Made by a program: the position numbers and the translations under genes. Shown in pieces: positions 1 to 12,035 of a stretch of DNA of 64,000 nt. Each line of letters opens with the position of its first letter. Within the stretch, counting starts at the first letter, position 1. This DNA comes from Phymorhynchus buccinoides (Eukaryota > Mollusca > Gastropoda > Neogastropoda > Raphitomidae), in contig CM065687.1 of NCBI GenBank assembly GCA_017654935.2, positions 29,163,903 to 29,227,902 on the forward strand, read 5' to 3'. The notes beneath the pieces are model-generated. The model was given only the letters and a program-made list of their open reading frames with translations, had not been told where the DNA came from and did no database searches.

Positions 1-209
1 GGAAGGCGTGATTTGTGTGTCCTCTTGTGTAGGTTTCCTCTTCATGCTGTAAACACGCACAGGGCCTTGGAGGTCCCAAATTGTGTCCGAATCAGAGAAA
101 TGAACCATGGAACTTTTGTGATTTGGGTAGTCGGTCATGGCCATCTCTCTTCGCAACATTTCAGTGGCTTGTTTGGCACGAGTTCGGGTGAACTCTTTGC
201 GTTGTCTAG
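1..209 (-). CDS. Cytoplasmic-side exon of an unrecognised single-pass membrane protein (continues past window start)
   Basis: Reading the minus strand, an acceptor ending TTTGCAG lies at 210-217 and the exon opens at 209. In phase 1 it stays open for 69 codons to base 1. The peptide is basic at first (RQRKEFTRTRAKQATEM) and later contains DSDTIWDLQGPVRVYSMKRK. The phase fits the donor of the exon at 1244-1378, giving an alanine at the join, so I read the two as consecutive exons. After a membrane segment this would be the inner or juxtamembrane tail. I do not recognise the family. No in-frame stop is seen, so the gene continues off the left edge. Confidence 0.55.
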
Positions 210-1243
210 CTGCAAACGTTCAACAAAAACATTAAATCATTGTTCTCTTATGTGTTCATGAACCATACAAGTGTGCATGTGCATGCCTTCACACATACAT
301 TCATAAAGACGCATGCTGACATGTCTTGTAACTCTTTTGTGCATGAATAGCATCTTAACCGCTTCACTGCCTGCCCCGTGTCTACTAGGGTCGGGGGGGG
401 GGGGGGGAGGTCATTGACAATGTCATCATTTTTTGATGTCATAGTCCTGGAACGCTTGTTTTTTTAAATTTTAGGCAAGTCAGGTAAGATATATATCTAG
501 AAACCTTTCTCAGATTGAGTCTAATAAGTCTCTTTTAATTTTTATAGTGAGAAAATCGATAATTTCTCAAATTTTCTGTGGCAGTGAAGGGTTTAATTGT
601 GTTAAATTAAGCTGGGCCCTCGTGCAAAAATAAGTGCATGTTCTAACTTAGTGTGCTCATTCGCATTCTGATTCACTTAATTTTTGAAAATAGTTGTCAC
701 ACATTCTATATGGCATTTGTGAAAAACTAAACTAAACAAACAGCAACAATGAAAGAGTGGTATGAATGAAATTTGAAATTTTACGTCCTCTCGACCTGGG
801 AAGGCACATATGGGACATTGAAAGAGTGGTATGCAATTCCCGAGGTCATTTTATACAGCAGCATTAGTGTGACACCACTGCCAGTCTCCGAGACTTGTAT
901 TTTATTCCTGGCCACTGACCAATAGCTGCTTCTTCAATGTTGATCACTTTAGATGGGGATGCATGTTTCCCGCACAAAAGCAAGTCGTTCGAAGATCCTG
1001 TAAGCTTTCCCGCCAGCAGTGTTGGGTCTGGCCTGTCTGGAGTGGGCAGTATTACAGGAGATTTTCTGCATCCATGATGTCTGTTTTGTTTGTATGGTCA
1101 TATTTCAATCTCACCTTCTTTTTTTCTTCTTCTGCGTTTCCAATGGGTGAGGTACGCATGTGTCCGTTTCTCAGTTTTCACTGGTCTCGCCTCACACACA
1201 CAAACACATACACACACGCCATGCATACAGCCCCCCATCTCAC
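210..1243 (-). other. Intron of the unrecognised membrane-protein gene
   Basis: About 1 kb of AT-rich DNA between the two inferred exons. It holds a short G tract near 394-407, a piece of a dispersed repeat near 780-905 (the words TTACGTCCTCTCG and CACATATGGGACATT recur elsewhere in the window) and, at about 1122-1190, the 5' part of another dispersed family (TTCTTCTTCTGCG through TCAGTTTTCACTGGTCTC). No further coding signal seen. Confidence 0.4.
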
Positions 1244-1378
1244 CCCTTTCCACCTGATTCAGTCTCCTGTAGAGGAAGCAGATGATGAAAATGAGCATCG
1301 CCAAGAAGATGACCACAGCGAAGGATAGGAGAATTGTCCACCCCCAGCTAAACTGGTTATCCTCATCATCATCATCAT
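1244..1378 (-). CDS. Transmembrane exon of an unrecognised single-pass membrane protein
   Basis: On the minus strand the exon follows an AACAG acceptor (1379-1383) and ends before a GTGAGA donor (1238-1243). It is 135 bp with phase 1 at both ends. It encodes an acidic start (five Asp, then EDNQ), a strongly hydrophobic stretch running WTILLSFAVVIFLAMLIFII and on through CFL, then the basic stop-transfer sequence YRRLNQVER. Acidic side, membrane helix, basic side is the layout of a type I single-pass protein, and phase 1 borders are common around such exons. The polypyrimidine tract of the acceptor is a C run of about 120 bases. Upstream exons, expected between here and 15.7 kb, were not found. 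The call rests on splice sites and hydrophobicity, not on recognised homology. Confidence 0.55.
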
Positions 1379-1381
1379 CTG

Positions 1382-2120
<739 letters not shown>

Positions 2121-2535
2121 TTCTGTCAATTACGAACGTAGATGCATCATGCTGCTGTTATGCGCCTAAGTAAGAATAATTAGGCCCAGCATGTCTGACT
2201 TCGGGTAGAGGAAATCTTTTTGAAAGTATTTGTTGAAAAAAGGCAGGAGAATTTCTGTCAATTACGAACGTAGATGCATCATGCTGCTGTTATGCACCTA
2301 AGTAAGAATAATTAGGCCCAGCATGTCTGACTTTGGCTAGAGGAAATCTTTTTGAAAGTATTTCTTGAAAAAAGGCAGGAGAATGGACCGGAAAGGCAGA
2401 ACGATAGTAGATAACAGCATGCAAAGGGAAAAGGCAGAATCAAAGAGACTGACAGATTAGAGGTAGTTATAAGCACATAACTTCCAGAAGGTGGGGGAAC
2501 TATTTGTACGGAAGACCCCCCCCCCTCCCAGTATC
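2121..2535 (+). repeat. Dispersed SINE-like element with an internal 132-bp tandem duplication
   Basis: The segment starting TTCTGTCAATTACGAACG at 2121 is repeated at 2253 almost unchanged. After the second copy the sequence continues with GACCGGAAAGGCAGA and TAACTTCCAGAAGGTGGGG to the C/G tract near 2520-2545. The same body recurs near 5813-6119 (reverse), 20510-20745, 29773-30105, 31108-31440 (reverse) and 55067-55392, so it is a mobile family; the class is not proven. Confidence 0.75.
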
Positions 2536-2602
2536 CCTAGGGGGGGGAAGCTTGCTGCGTTCTACTCCCACCCCCACACCCACACCCCACCCACACCCCA
2601 GT

Positions 2603-2605
<3 letters not shown>

Positions 2606-2663
<58 letters not shown>
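2606..2663. repeat. (CT)n microsatellite
   Basis: Uninterrupted CT dinucleotides, about 29 units. Confidence 0.97.
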
Positions 2664-2665
<2 letters not shown>

Positions 2666-3124
2666 CTGTCTGTATAAAAATAGCTGCAGCGGGGCTCGCG
2701 GCGGGGAGGCAAGCAAAGAACCAAAGACATTGAAAAGAAAAGACTGGCATCTGGTCCCTGTTCCCTATATCAGTAGTGAGGACAGAAACACTGGTTGTGT
2801 CCCTTTTAAACATCTTTATGACATAACACGTCGATAGGCCAGTTGAATTCTCCGTTCAAATTCCAATCTGAGTCTTTGCATAGCCGCCACTGTGAACTAC
2901 CCCACTAACGATAACTCTATCAGCCAGGCTCGCCATAACTCTTAAGTAGTCCATCTTCCCCTTTTAGAGTCTTTGGTTATGTGTCAAGTGTTGGTTGAAA
3001 TTAGCGTCCTGCAAAATAAATCGGGTTATAGCGCGTGTTTATGAACGGATGCTGTTGAAATTTTGCACAACGATAGTCACTATCCCTGGTCACGCATGTT
3101 TCAAATCTCGAGTCTGGTTACGCC

Positions 3125-3510
3125 GCGGTTTGTGAAAACGTGAAGCGGCCTGTCGGCGCCCGGATCTCCGGCATTTCTGAATCGATTCGCTTCCGGTTTG
3201 GCACCTGGATAGTCCCCGGCCCCGGTCATCTTCCTGCCAAATTCGAAGGCAATCGGCCCAGAAACGCCGGAGATACGGGCGCCGAGAGGCCGGCGGATGC
3301 GCGTTTCGCGCATTTGCGAAAACCGCGCAAATGATACGGCCGCCTCGGTTACCGTTGCCATCGCCCCGTTTGGGCTCACAGCAAATTTGAAGCGATTCGG
3401 TGGAAAAACGGCGGAGTTATAAGGCCCGTTTTGTGTTTCACACACACACACACACACACGGACGGACAGTTGGCTTTTTACTATATGATGATGATGATGA
3501 TTGTGGAAAA
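3125..3510. repeat. GC-rich dispersed repeat fragment with CA tail
   Basis: A sharply GC-rich block (3125-3430, with CGGCGCC, GGCGCCGAGAGGCC and CGCGCATTTGCG) sits in AT-rich surroundings. It ends in (CA)n at about 3440-3460, a GGACGGACAG motif and (GAT)n at 3486-3500. The base composition and simple-repeat tail suggest an inserted repeat, class unknown. Short open frames on both strands look accidental. Confidence 0.45.
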
Positions 3511-3585
3511 AGCAAACTAAAATACCTTCATAAATCAATTTTTATTTTTTCTTCAGCTGCAGGGGGACATTACCCCTATAGGCCT

Positions 3586-3800
3586 TTGCAACTAGGGTTA
3601 TTAACACCCTTGACAGTGAGAGTAATTGCTCTTGCTGGTCAGTACTGACAGGGGCATTCACTCTTGCAAAAGGCAGCCATTTAGTGGCATCAAATAGGGG
3701 TTATTGGCGAGAGTTATCCCCCTGTATGGTCAGTACTGAACCATCTTCCCCCACCCTCCAAGGGCATTCACTCTTGCAAAAGGTGTTCGTTGCAGACCCC
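3586..3800 (+). repeat. Dispersed 200-bp repeat, copy 1
   Basis: Runs from GCAACTAGGGTTATTAACAC to about AAAGGTGTTCGTTGCAG. A second copy in the same orientation lies at 14572-14765. Internal words CTCTTGCAAAAGG and GGTTATTGG occur at matching places. Confidence 0.75.
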
Positions 3801-3995
3801 AATACCCGGGCCTTTCAGGGTTTTTCATTTTGTGTAGTTGCACCCATGTAAACATACTCCCATTGATTGTGACATAATTAAAGGAAAAAAGAAAACCGCA
3901 TTTGAACCTCTGAAATAAAGTTTAAATCTAACTTCTTTTTTTTTAAATCGGAAAAATATATCAAATGGGAGTACATTTGTATGGTTTTTACAGGC

Positions 3996-4032
<37 letters not shown>

Positions 4033-4255
4033 GTAAATGTGAATGTACATGAAATAATGATTATGATTGTACCAATTAACGTTACTTTCTATTTGTATTA
4101 CGCACAATGATTGTGTGATTGGCCAAACTTACATTCCTTTCTCCAAGAGTGTTCATGTCTACTGTTTATTGTGATTTAATCTTCTTTTTTCTATCTTTGA
4201 TTTGTTGTTTTAGAAGTTGTTTCCTTCTATGGATGTTGTTTCATTCTGAAGGTAC
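3801..4255. other. Non-coding, no gene seen
   Basis: AT-rich DNA with a (CT)n tract at about 4000-4029. No splice-bounded open frame or repeat family recognised. Confidence 0.4.
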
Positions 4256-4261
4256 TCATGG

Positions 4262-4888
4262 TATGGCGCGCCGAAGATACAAAACTCTATCTAGCTGTTC
4301 GATAAGAGTTTCGAAACTGTATCTATCAGTTCGATAGAGTTTGAAAACCCTATCTAGCTGTTCGATAGAGTTTTAAAACTGTCGAACAGCTAGATAGGGT
4401 TTCCACAAAATAACCCTATCGAGATATAGTTTTTCTATCGCGATTTCTGATTGGTAAATGGCTTCAGCGACAAGTTTGTGGCCTTGGCAGGGCAGTGACC
4501 CGTGAATTTGAATAAGACGATAGGCCTAGGCCCCTACATGTAGTCAAACAAACATGGCAGCTGAACGATTTCAACGAGCGAATCTTCCCGGCGTTTCATC
4601 TGTAATTGAAGCCGCTAAACGAGTTCGTGGAATGCCACCTATTAGGCTAGGTGTAGGTCACAGTCAAAGATACTAGTCCTATCTACCAATGAAATGCTTC
4701 GTTTAAAAAAAGTATCAAAATGGCGCGTTCGATAGAGTTTTACGAGAAACTCTATCTAGCTGCTCGACAGAGTTTTGAAACTCTATCTAACTGCTAGCTA
4801 TAGTTTAGAAACTGTATCTAACAGTTCGATAGGGTTTTTAAACTCTGTCGAACTGCTAGATAGAGTTTTGGTCATTTGGTGCGCCATA
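4262..4888. mobile_element. Terminal-inverted-repeat element with 6-bp target duplication
   Basis: The ends TATGGCGC and GCGCCATA are inverted and flanked by the direct repeat TCATGG (4256-4261 and 4889-4894). Inside each end lies a string of short repeats around ACTCTATCTAGCTGTTCGAT, in opposite orientation at the two ends, so the termini are extended inverted repeats made from a minisatellite. The central 4440-4725 region is unique here. No transposase frame, so it is a non-autonomous DNA element. Confidence 0.8.
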
Positions 4889-4894
4889 TCATGG

Positions 4895-5800
4895 TTGTAT
4901 CCTTAATTGCTTTGTTCACCATTGTTCGTTAATAATGAAAGGAGAAAAAAGTTTGCTATCCCTATTAACCCCCCTTGTCATCAGACCCTTGAGGTAATGA
5001 CAATAAAATGTTCAGCGTTCAGCGTTCTCTCTCTCTACCTGTAAGTTTCTCTTGCGGCTGGCCAGAAGCAAGGAGAAGGCCGAGATAGAGGTGCACAGGG
5101 AGATGAGGAAAAGCCAGCCAGTCTCGCATCTCCTCCTCCTCAAGCTTTGACGAAAGCATCGACCCGATTACCGCAACTAAACTGCAAGAGCAAGTAGGCT
5201 ACAATTAGCACTTAAATAACAGAATCCAATCTTGGCAGTGTTGCACTTTAAACACACCCACTACCGCATTTAAAAAACCCACAAAACTGACAAGCGACAT
5301 TCTGCTGTTTTCGGAAAAGGGATAGGGGTTAGGGAAAAGAACCTATCTTTGAGATTGAAAGCCGAAAACATGAGGGGAGGGGAGAGGGGGGGGGGGGGGG
5401 GGGGGGGCTAAGTACTAAGCCTACTTTGCTGTTATGCCTACAATAAAAGTGCAAATGGCAGTAGGTCTTTGTTTCTGATTTTTGGTAAAAGGTAAATTTG
5501 TGCTAGTGTAGGTTGACAAGTTCAATAATTCTATTATGATTTCTGAGTGTTCTATTTGTCGACTGGTATACTTGATAGTGTGTGTACGTAAGCTTTACAT
5601 GTATATAATTATCTAAACCACCTGGGTTATCTAATTATCTTTTGTACTTTAGCACACACACATACACATACACTCCCTATTTTTGCTTTGAAAAATTTCG
5701 CTGAGAAGCAACATTCTGCCACTTTTGGGATATAGGGTTAGGATCACCAACCAAGGATTTTCATAAAACTGAAAGAAGATGGATGGGGGATTCCCCCCCC
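4895..5800. other. Non-coding, no gene seen
   Basis: AT-rich DNA with a G tract at about 5388-5407 and a C tract at about 5797-5816. No credible exon recognised. Confidence 0.4.
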
Positions 5801-5812
5801 CCCCCCCCCCCC

Positions 5813-6119
5813 CCCCGTGGGGATACCGGGGGGTCTTTTGTATAAATAGTTCTCCCACCTTCTGGAAGTTCTGTGCTTGTAAGTTCCTCTAATCTATCAC
5901 TCTCTTTGACTCTGCCTTTTCCCTTTGCTTACTGTTATCTACTATCTTTCTGCCTTACCGGTCCATTCTCCTGCCTTTTTTCACGAAACACTTTCGAAAA
6001 CATTTCATCCAGCCGAAGTCGGACTTGCTGGGCCTATTTCTTATTTAGGCGCGTAACGGCAGCATGACGCATCTGCGCTCATAATTGACAGGAAACTGAG
6101 CGATCAAAGAAGAAGAAGA
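5813..6119 (-). repeat. Dispersed SINE-like element, reverse copy
   Basis: Reverse orientation copy of the family described at 2121: it starts with GGGGATACCGGGGGGTC, passes CCCACCTTCTGGAAGTTCTG and ends with ATAATTGACAGGAAACTGAG. It abuts the poly-C tract, as other copies abut G or C runs. Confidence 0.75.
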
Positions 6120-6683
6120 TGGGGGATCGTAAGCATGATATGGGGAGTGGGACAAAAGCACAAGATTGCTGCCATCTGATGACCAGTGAGCATGACCTGG
6201 GGGAAAAGGGGGGCAAAGCTGTATATTAAACACCCCCTGGACATTGCCAGCCTAAAAATATACCATTATGATCACAAGATAATGAGGGCCAGCACCGGCA
6301 CTGCAGCAGCTGGGACGTAGCCTGACAATTTTTTTCTCTTAAAAAACACAACAATGCACATGCGCACGCACACACACACACAACACACACTTTTGTATTA
6401 AAACTGTATAGTGTATTTTTCAAGGCAAGACATCGTCATTATAAAAATTTAAAAAAGTTTCTAGGGCTTTGCCCCTCAGACTCCCAATTTCAGCCTGACC
6501 ACTTCTACAAGGCTTGCTACGCCCCTTCGAGCTGCAGAGCTCTCGGTCACAAATCTGCAGCACTAAAAACTCCCTTTTTAATTAACTCCCCTCCACCAAA
6601 GTTGATTACTGTGCCGATCACCTAGCAATGAGTGGATCAGAGCCAAAGGGAAGCAAACAAAGCATCATTCTCTAAAAAATAAT

Positions 6684-6975
6684 GAATGAAAATCTGTTTA
6701 ACGTCCTCCGGTCTGGAACAGACACATATGGGACATTAGTAGATATAAAGATGGTGGGAACGATCCGAGAGGCAATGCAACACCAGTAAAGTCCCTAATT
6801 TATAACAATACAGATATACAATAACGTAAGTTAATCTCTAAAAAGAATGATGAAATTCTGCTTAACTCCTCCGGTCTGGAACAGACTATATGGGACATTA
6901 GTAGATATATGGTGGGAACGATCCTGGAGGCAATGCCCGGAGGCAGTGCAGCACCAGGAAAGTCCCGAATTTTTT
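6684..6975 (-). repeat. Two tandem fragments of a dispersed repeat family
   Basis: Two copies at about 6684-6800 and 6845-6975, each with CTCCGGTCTGGAACAGAC, GGGACATTAGTAGATAT and TGGTGGGAACGATCC. The same family in the opposite sense is at 11918-12035 and 42715-42835, and it forms the palindrome at 59081-59408. Confidence 0.75.
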
Positions 6976-7296
6976 GCTCTCTAAAATTTTAGTAAAAAGA
7001 ATGTCAAGTTCGCCTTTATGTCCCTTCACCCACACAGTACACATCAACAATGGTGGAAAGGACAACATACAAACAAATCAACATCTATCCAAGAGTGGCA
7101 TAGCCTTCTAACCTTGAATATGTTACACATATAAACAACACACAACACAGATCAAACTGGTAAGCCTCGAAAGGAATTTTGGTTCATCAAAGAATGAAAT
7201 AGGCCTAGTGAGGCCAAGAGAGGAGATAACGAAATTGAACAAAGGGGGATCATTAAATCTCCTCTAGATCTCTTAGCCTCACTATTTCAAACTCCC

Positions 7297-7560
7297 CCTC
7301 CACCGCACCCCTCTCCCCCATTGACGCGGCCAGGTCTCCCAATAGTCCCGCAAAACAAGGGGTCCCATGACTCCTTCACTTACAGTATAGAGGGTCCTAG
7401 TGGCGAGATAGAGGGTCTCAGTGACATTGCGAATGCTCAGGCTAAAAATATTTTTTCTAGTGCATCCCTGGGACCCCCTGCACATTCTTTTAGAGGGTCC
7501 TTGAGAATGTTAGTGCTTCATAGACCCTTAAATTCCTGTGAGCCCTGCGCGGCATGTTTC
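7297..7560 (+). repeat. Dispersed element (GGGTCC-rich family), copy 1
   Basis: Contains GGTCTCCCAATAGTCCCGC, CTTACAGTATAGAGGGTCC, CATCCCTGGGACCC and CTTTTAGAGGGTCC. A reverse copy lies at 48131-48365. Related words (GAGTCCCAGGGACTCCC) appear in the hAT-like element at 34614, so this is probably a decayed member of a similar DNA-transposon group. Confidence 0.65.
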
Positions 7561-7620
7561 AAACATTGTTTGGGTCCGATCAGCGGGCTGGCCAGTGGCT
7601 GGGTCATTACCCCCCCCCCG

Positions 7621-8320
7621 TGGTAGGCGTGTACCAAAAATGGCAAATGGACATGGATTTTGAAAATAATTTATTGGACTGGGTTTTTTTCTTTCTTTCT
7701 TTCTTTCAGTTCTATATCTATTCGTTCTCTTTTCCTTTCTCTGGTCTGTGGTCACAAACCAAAATGTGTACGTTTTGCAAGGAAATGGAGAAGATAGATT
7801 ACTAGCTAGACTAGAAGAAGTAGAACAAACTTTCAAGACACTTACTTTCGTTTTCTGGAATCAAACGAGATCTATCCAGTAACAATGAGGTAACAGAACA
7901 ATAAATTACAGTCTAAATAGTTATGAACCAGACGTTCATTCATTGTTTGAAAAACAATGTTATTATTTTTAAATAGAACCTTCTCAGAACTTCATGTCGC
8001 CCACCTAACCCAAAGCCTAGAAAGTGACGTCAGGTTCTCTTACGTGTTACAACGTCATAAGGTCACGTATGATGTGTATCGAATCACGTTTTCCCATTTC
8101 GCCTTCGAGCGTCCCTTCTTCTGACCCTCAATACTGTGTTATAAATACTCTGTGCCCTCAATAAAGACCATAATATAGGCTTAATTATAATTATAAGGAA
8201 GGAGCTGTACGGTCTTTGCCCTCAATCTCAAAGTTTGCAATTTCGTCGATGAAATTCAAAAACCTGTAATTAAATACTCAGATGATTCTGTCAAACTCTG
8301 ATTCTGTGTAGCCTACTTCA
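7621..8320. other. Non-coding, no gene seen
   Basis: AT-rich; short CTTT run at 7690-7710. No exon recognised. The following LINE remnant starts near 8310. Confidence 0.35.
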
Positions 8321-9352
8321 GTGAAGTCAAAAGGTTATGTTCATGGTGCAAAGATAATTATCTGGATTTTAATGTTGATAAAACAAAAGAACTAGCTGCT
8401 TGTAGATTTTCGTAAAAACCCAGTGCCAGTGCCACATTTGGAAATTGATGGTGAAACGGTTGAAAGAATTGATGAGTACAAATACCTAGGCACAGTTTTA
8501 GACAAGACACTTACTTTTGATAAACACATTGAGCATTTTACATAAGAAGAGCCAGTCCAGGATATTTTGTTTACAGAGGCTAAGGAATATTGGTGTCTGT
8601 TCAGATATTCTTCAAACCTACTACCGATGCTGCATTGAATCTGTTCTTACTGTGTCATTTATCTGTTGGTATGGAAGCTTGAGTGTAAGAAGTAAGCGTG
8701 TGTTGAGTGATATGGTGAATATGTGCAGTAAGGTTGTGGGTGCAAGGCAGAGTGGTATGCAAGAGTTGTATAACAGACAAGTAGTCAGGAAAGCCAGAAA
8801 CATTCTTAATGATAACAGTCATGCTCTGGCAAAATACTATGAAGTGTTACGCCCATGGGGCAGTAGATACAGAACTCTAAAACTGAAAATAAAAGCACAG
8901 AAAACTTTCTTGCCAAGATCAATTCATCTGTTGAACTCTTAATATACTGCATCGAGTGATTGTTTTGCTGAGCAGCCTGTCCATCTCCTTGGGATTGTAT
9001 TTGTGCAAGCCTATTTGTAGTCCCCTTGTTCTGCAATAGATTACTGCTGTGTATGTCCTTGTCTAAATTGTCTGTGTAGAGACGGTGTAGGTACTATTAT
9101 TGCTGCATTTTTAAGTGTTATTCTTGCCTCGTTTTTCAATTGATTATGTCTTGGTTTAAATGTATTTTAAAAATGCATTCTGTTTTTACTGGACTATTTG
9201 TTAATATTTGTCCGGTTTGTTGATTACATTGCAGTGTTATTAGTTATTAGTTCATATTCTTTGTTGTTGATAAATGTGTTTATTGTTGTTTTTCTTATGT
9301 GCACCTGGATGCAATTTCTCTGTTATGGGATAATAAAGATGATTTGGATTTG
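8310..9352 (+). pseudogene. Broken non-LTR retrotransposon (reverse transcriptase C-terminal part and 3' tail)
   Basis: Translated in shifting frames, the DNA gives pieces typical of the end of a LINE reverse transcriptase: LCSWCKDNYLDFNVDKTKE, then ERIDEYKYLGTVLDKTLTFD, then a longer frame (8517-8942) with RLRNIGVCSDILQTYYRC, QELYNRQVVRKARNIL and FLPRSIHLLNS before a stop at 8940. At least two frameshifts (near 8405 and 8540) break it. The stop is followed by a T-rich 3' tail ending in ATAATAAAGATGATTTGGAT near 9329. The layout recalls Rex1-like LINEs of aquatic animals, but the clade is inferred. The catalytic YxDD region is not present, so this is a 5'-truncated dead copy. Confidence 0.8.
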
Positions 9353-9735
9353 GAAACCTCGTATCTCAATTTTGGTAGTTTTGAGAAAAATCAAAAAAAC
9401 TGTTAAAAATTAACCGTCGTTGACCACAATTGATTAACTATCATGAATATGTTGTTCAAGACATTGCAAGTTTAGTCCTGCATTTTGTTAAAATTACTAA
9501 AATGGGTTTTTTTAGACTTGAAAAGAATGAAGATACGAGTTTTTTGTCCTTAACTAGATCTGAATTTGGGACTTACGAGTGTTTCTTCTATTTTCACAAC
9601 CTCATTTATCCCAGATAGAAAGTCGTTAGATATACGAGCTTTTGGTGGAAGGTGGCGGGAAAAAATAGAACTATGTATCTAACTCCCAAAACCCAAAAAT
9701 CGAGATACGAGGTTTTTGAATTTCACCGACGATTT
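9350..9735. repeat. Inverted-repeat segment beside the LINE tail
   Basis: AACCTCGTATCTCAATTTT near 9355 is inverted as AAAAATCGAGATACGAGGTT near 9694. This may be a small foldback element; no clear target duplication was seen. Confidence 0.45.
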
Positions 9736-10050
9736 GCTTCTTTCAGTTGTATGAAAATAATCCTAGGCTGATCGTACTCGCCGTTTAAGCAAATGAATGA
9801 GGCGAAATGGCTATATAAGCTCAAAGTATAGGTCTATACTAGGCCTATCATAGTTGTGTTATCGGTTTTGTTCAACCTCCCTCACCCTCTTTGTCCGTCT
9901 GTAGCCTATAAACTCCATTTGTTAAAACAGAAGAATCGTCAGCAAGATGACAGAGGATGTTTTTGACATTTGTAGAGTTACCCCTTTCCAAAAATGCATG
10001 ATAGCAATCTGAATGTGGTAACTTTCTGTCCGTTAACATGTTAATTAATA
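9736..10050. other. Non-coding, no gene seen
   Basis: AT-rich; no exon or repeat family recognised. Confidence 0.35.
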
Positions 10051-10215
10051 ATGGTGCCCCTTATTGTGCATCATTTTTGGTAAGGGGGACCCTACAGAAG
10101 TCAAGACTGTATGATAGCAATTCAGTGATGCACATTTTTGGACCCCTAACAGGACAATGTGTCCTGACTCAAGAATATCAATAGGACAATTGTCCTGAAC
10201 ATGCGGTTTCAATAA
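10050..10215. repeat. Dispersed repeat with paired GGACAAT/GTCCTGA motifs, copy 1
   Basis: ACAGGACAATGTGTCCTGAC and ATAGGACAATTGTCCTGAAC alternate here. Related blocks lie at about 11470-11660 and 27295-27510. Each short word is partly self-complementary. Confidence 0.55.
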
Positions 10216-10223
10216 GACACATA

Positions 10224-10438
10224 GAGTCAAAACGGACTATCTTTAGATAGTCCATTGACATATTATTGATGTTATTGCAAAAAAATAAGAACTTGTATTA
10301 AAAAGACTGCAAATAATATAAAATGGGGATTAGGCTTTTTATATTTCTGCAGTCTTTTTTTTTATAGAAGTTATTAGTTTTCGCAATGATTTCAATAATA
10401 CGTTAATGGGCTATCTAAAGAAAGTCCGTTTTTGACTT
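10224..10438. mobile_element. Foldback MITE of about 215 bp
   Basis: The left arm from GAGTCAAAACGGACTATC is inverted as the right arm ending AAAGTCCGTTTTTGACTTC, with about 60 bases pairing on each side, including ATTATTGATGTTATTGC against GCAATGATTTCAATAAT. No coding capacity. Confidence 0.7.
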
Positions 10439-10439
10439 C

Positions 10440-11900
10440 AAGCCATCGTATTACTCAGCCCAACATATGAAGTGAATTTGTGTATAAAAATCAACCCAAA
10501 AGATTTGTCATACATCTGAGGCCAGGTTTTACCAGCAATCTGAATGATAAAATAATCATACGAAATTAGAACTGAAAACAGTCCTTACTCGTGTTTGAGG
10601 TTTAATCAGTTATCTTACTGATACATACAAGACTAAACAAAAAACACAAACGCCCATCATATCATTTGTGGCCAATTTTCAAGTGTTTTACTCACTTTTC
10701 ATCAGGCCATATCTATGGTTGTTCTGATGTGATACAGAACTAAACAGAAAGAGCATTTGGTAAAGTCTTCACAATATAATTTACAATTTAAAGTTACCTT
10801 GAAGCCAACGATTTTCCCGTGTTATTTGATGATCATGCTAAAGCTTCTCTTTCAGTTGTTCTCATTGATACTTCATTTCGTCAGTTCAAGGACTCTTGCC
10901 TTGTTCAGTATATCTCACAAACCAAGATCTCCATAGGACCATTCTTAATGATTTTTTTTCCAAACACTTTCAATTTCTTCGGGATAACAATTTCAAGCTG
11001 GCCAGTAACAACCATGCGGTGTAAAAACGATGAAAGGTAATGAAATAAGCTATGGGTGAAGAGGATTAAGTGGAGAGAAAGAGGGAGTGGAATGGGAAAG
11101 GTGTCAGAATGGGTCGGAACACTCCAGATGCAAATTAAAGCCATAATTAACCACAGCTGTGGAACTCAACACCACCACCAGCCCCTTGAAGCAAAGCTTT
11201 CTCACGTAACCTGTAATATTAAGGCTATGTAATTAGCAGACTACTTCTAAACACTTTTGATAGTTATTTTTCAGTCCAAAGCCATTTACCATTATTTTAA
11301 ATTTGTTTCTCCAACCCTACAGTCCAGTCAGAAGAAGGTGCACGGTTAGTAGCAGGGGATAGGGGAGGTGTGAGAGAGAGTGAAAGGGAGGTAGGGATGG
11401 AGGGAAACGCTCCTAAAAATACATAAGAGAATTGTCTTTGATTCCCACCTGGGAATGCCATGTCCCTTTGATTGCAAAAACATTAGGACAAAAGTCCGCT
11501 TCAACTGTGACACAATAGGACAATAAATTGTCCTGACAGAGGCCAAGAGAATAGGACAATTGCAAATTTGATAGGTACAAATGTCCTGACAATCGTAAAA
11601 ATGTGCAACACTGCAATTGCCTCCTCAGATGGTAACAATTAATCACCCTCCGAACATGCTGCGTTTGAGTAGATCTCGGTTTAGACACACTCGGTTTGTG
11701 TTTCTCGCCATCAAGCTATCTGATGGCGGCAAATGGATTTACTAAAATCCCCTACCAAACAAATAGTCGCCGGGTTTTTTCCTTCTAAAATAACTTCTCT
11801 TATAAGGCCTCAATTCCTCTTTTAGAGAAATTATCCACCACTGTAGTTTGAAACATAAACATTTGTTTATCCAAAAGCACTCTGAATAATTATGCAGTTT
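10440..11900. other. Non-coding; one dispersed-repeat copy, no gene seen
   Basis: AT-rich DNA. The only repeat recognised is the GGACAAT/GTCCTGA family at about 11470-11660 (CACAATAGGACAATAAATTG, CAAATGTCCTGACAATC). Confidence 0.4.
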
Positions 11901-11917
11901 AAGCGGTTATAAATCGG

Positions 11918-12035
11918 GACTTTCCTGGTGTTGCACTTTCTCCGGGCATTGTCTCCAGGATCGTTCCCACCATCTTTATATCTACTAATGTCCCATGTGT
12001 GTCTGTTCCAGACCGGAGGATGTTAAGCAGAGTTT
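11918..12035 (+). repeat. Dispersed repeat family fragment
   Basis: CGGGACTTTCCTGGTGTTGC, CGGGCATTGTCTCCAGGAT, GTTCCCACCATC and TGTTCCAGACCGGAGGA match, in the opposite sense, the copies near 6684-6975 and the arms of the palindrome at 59081-59408. Confidence 0.75.
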
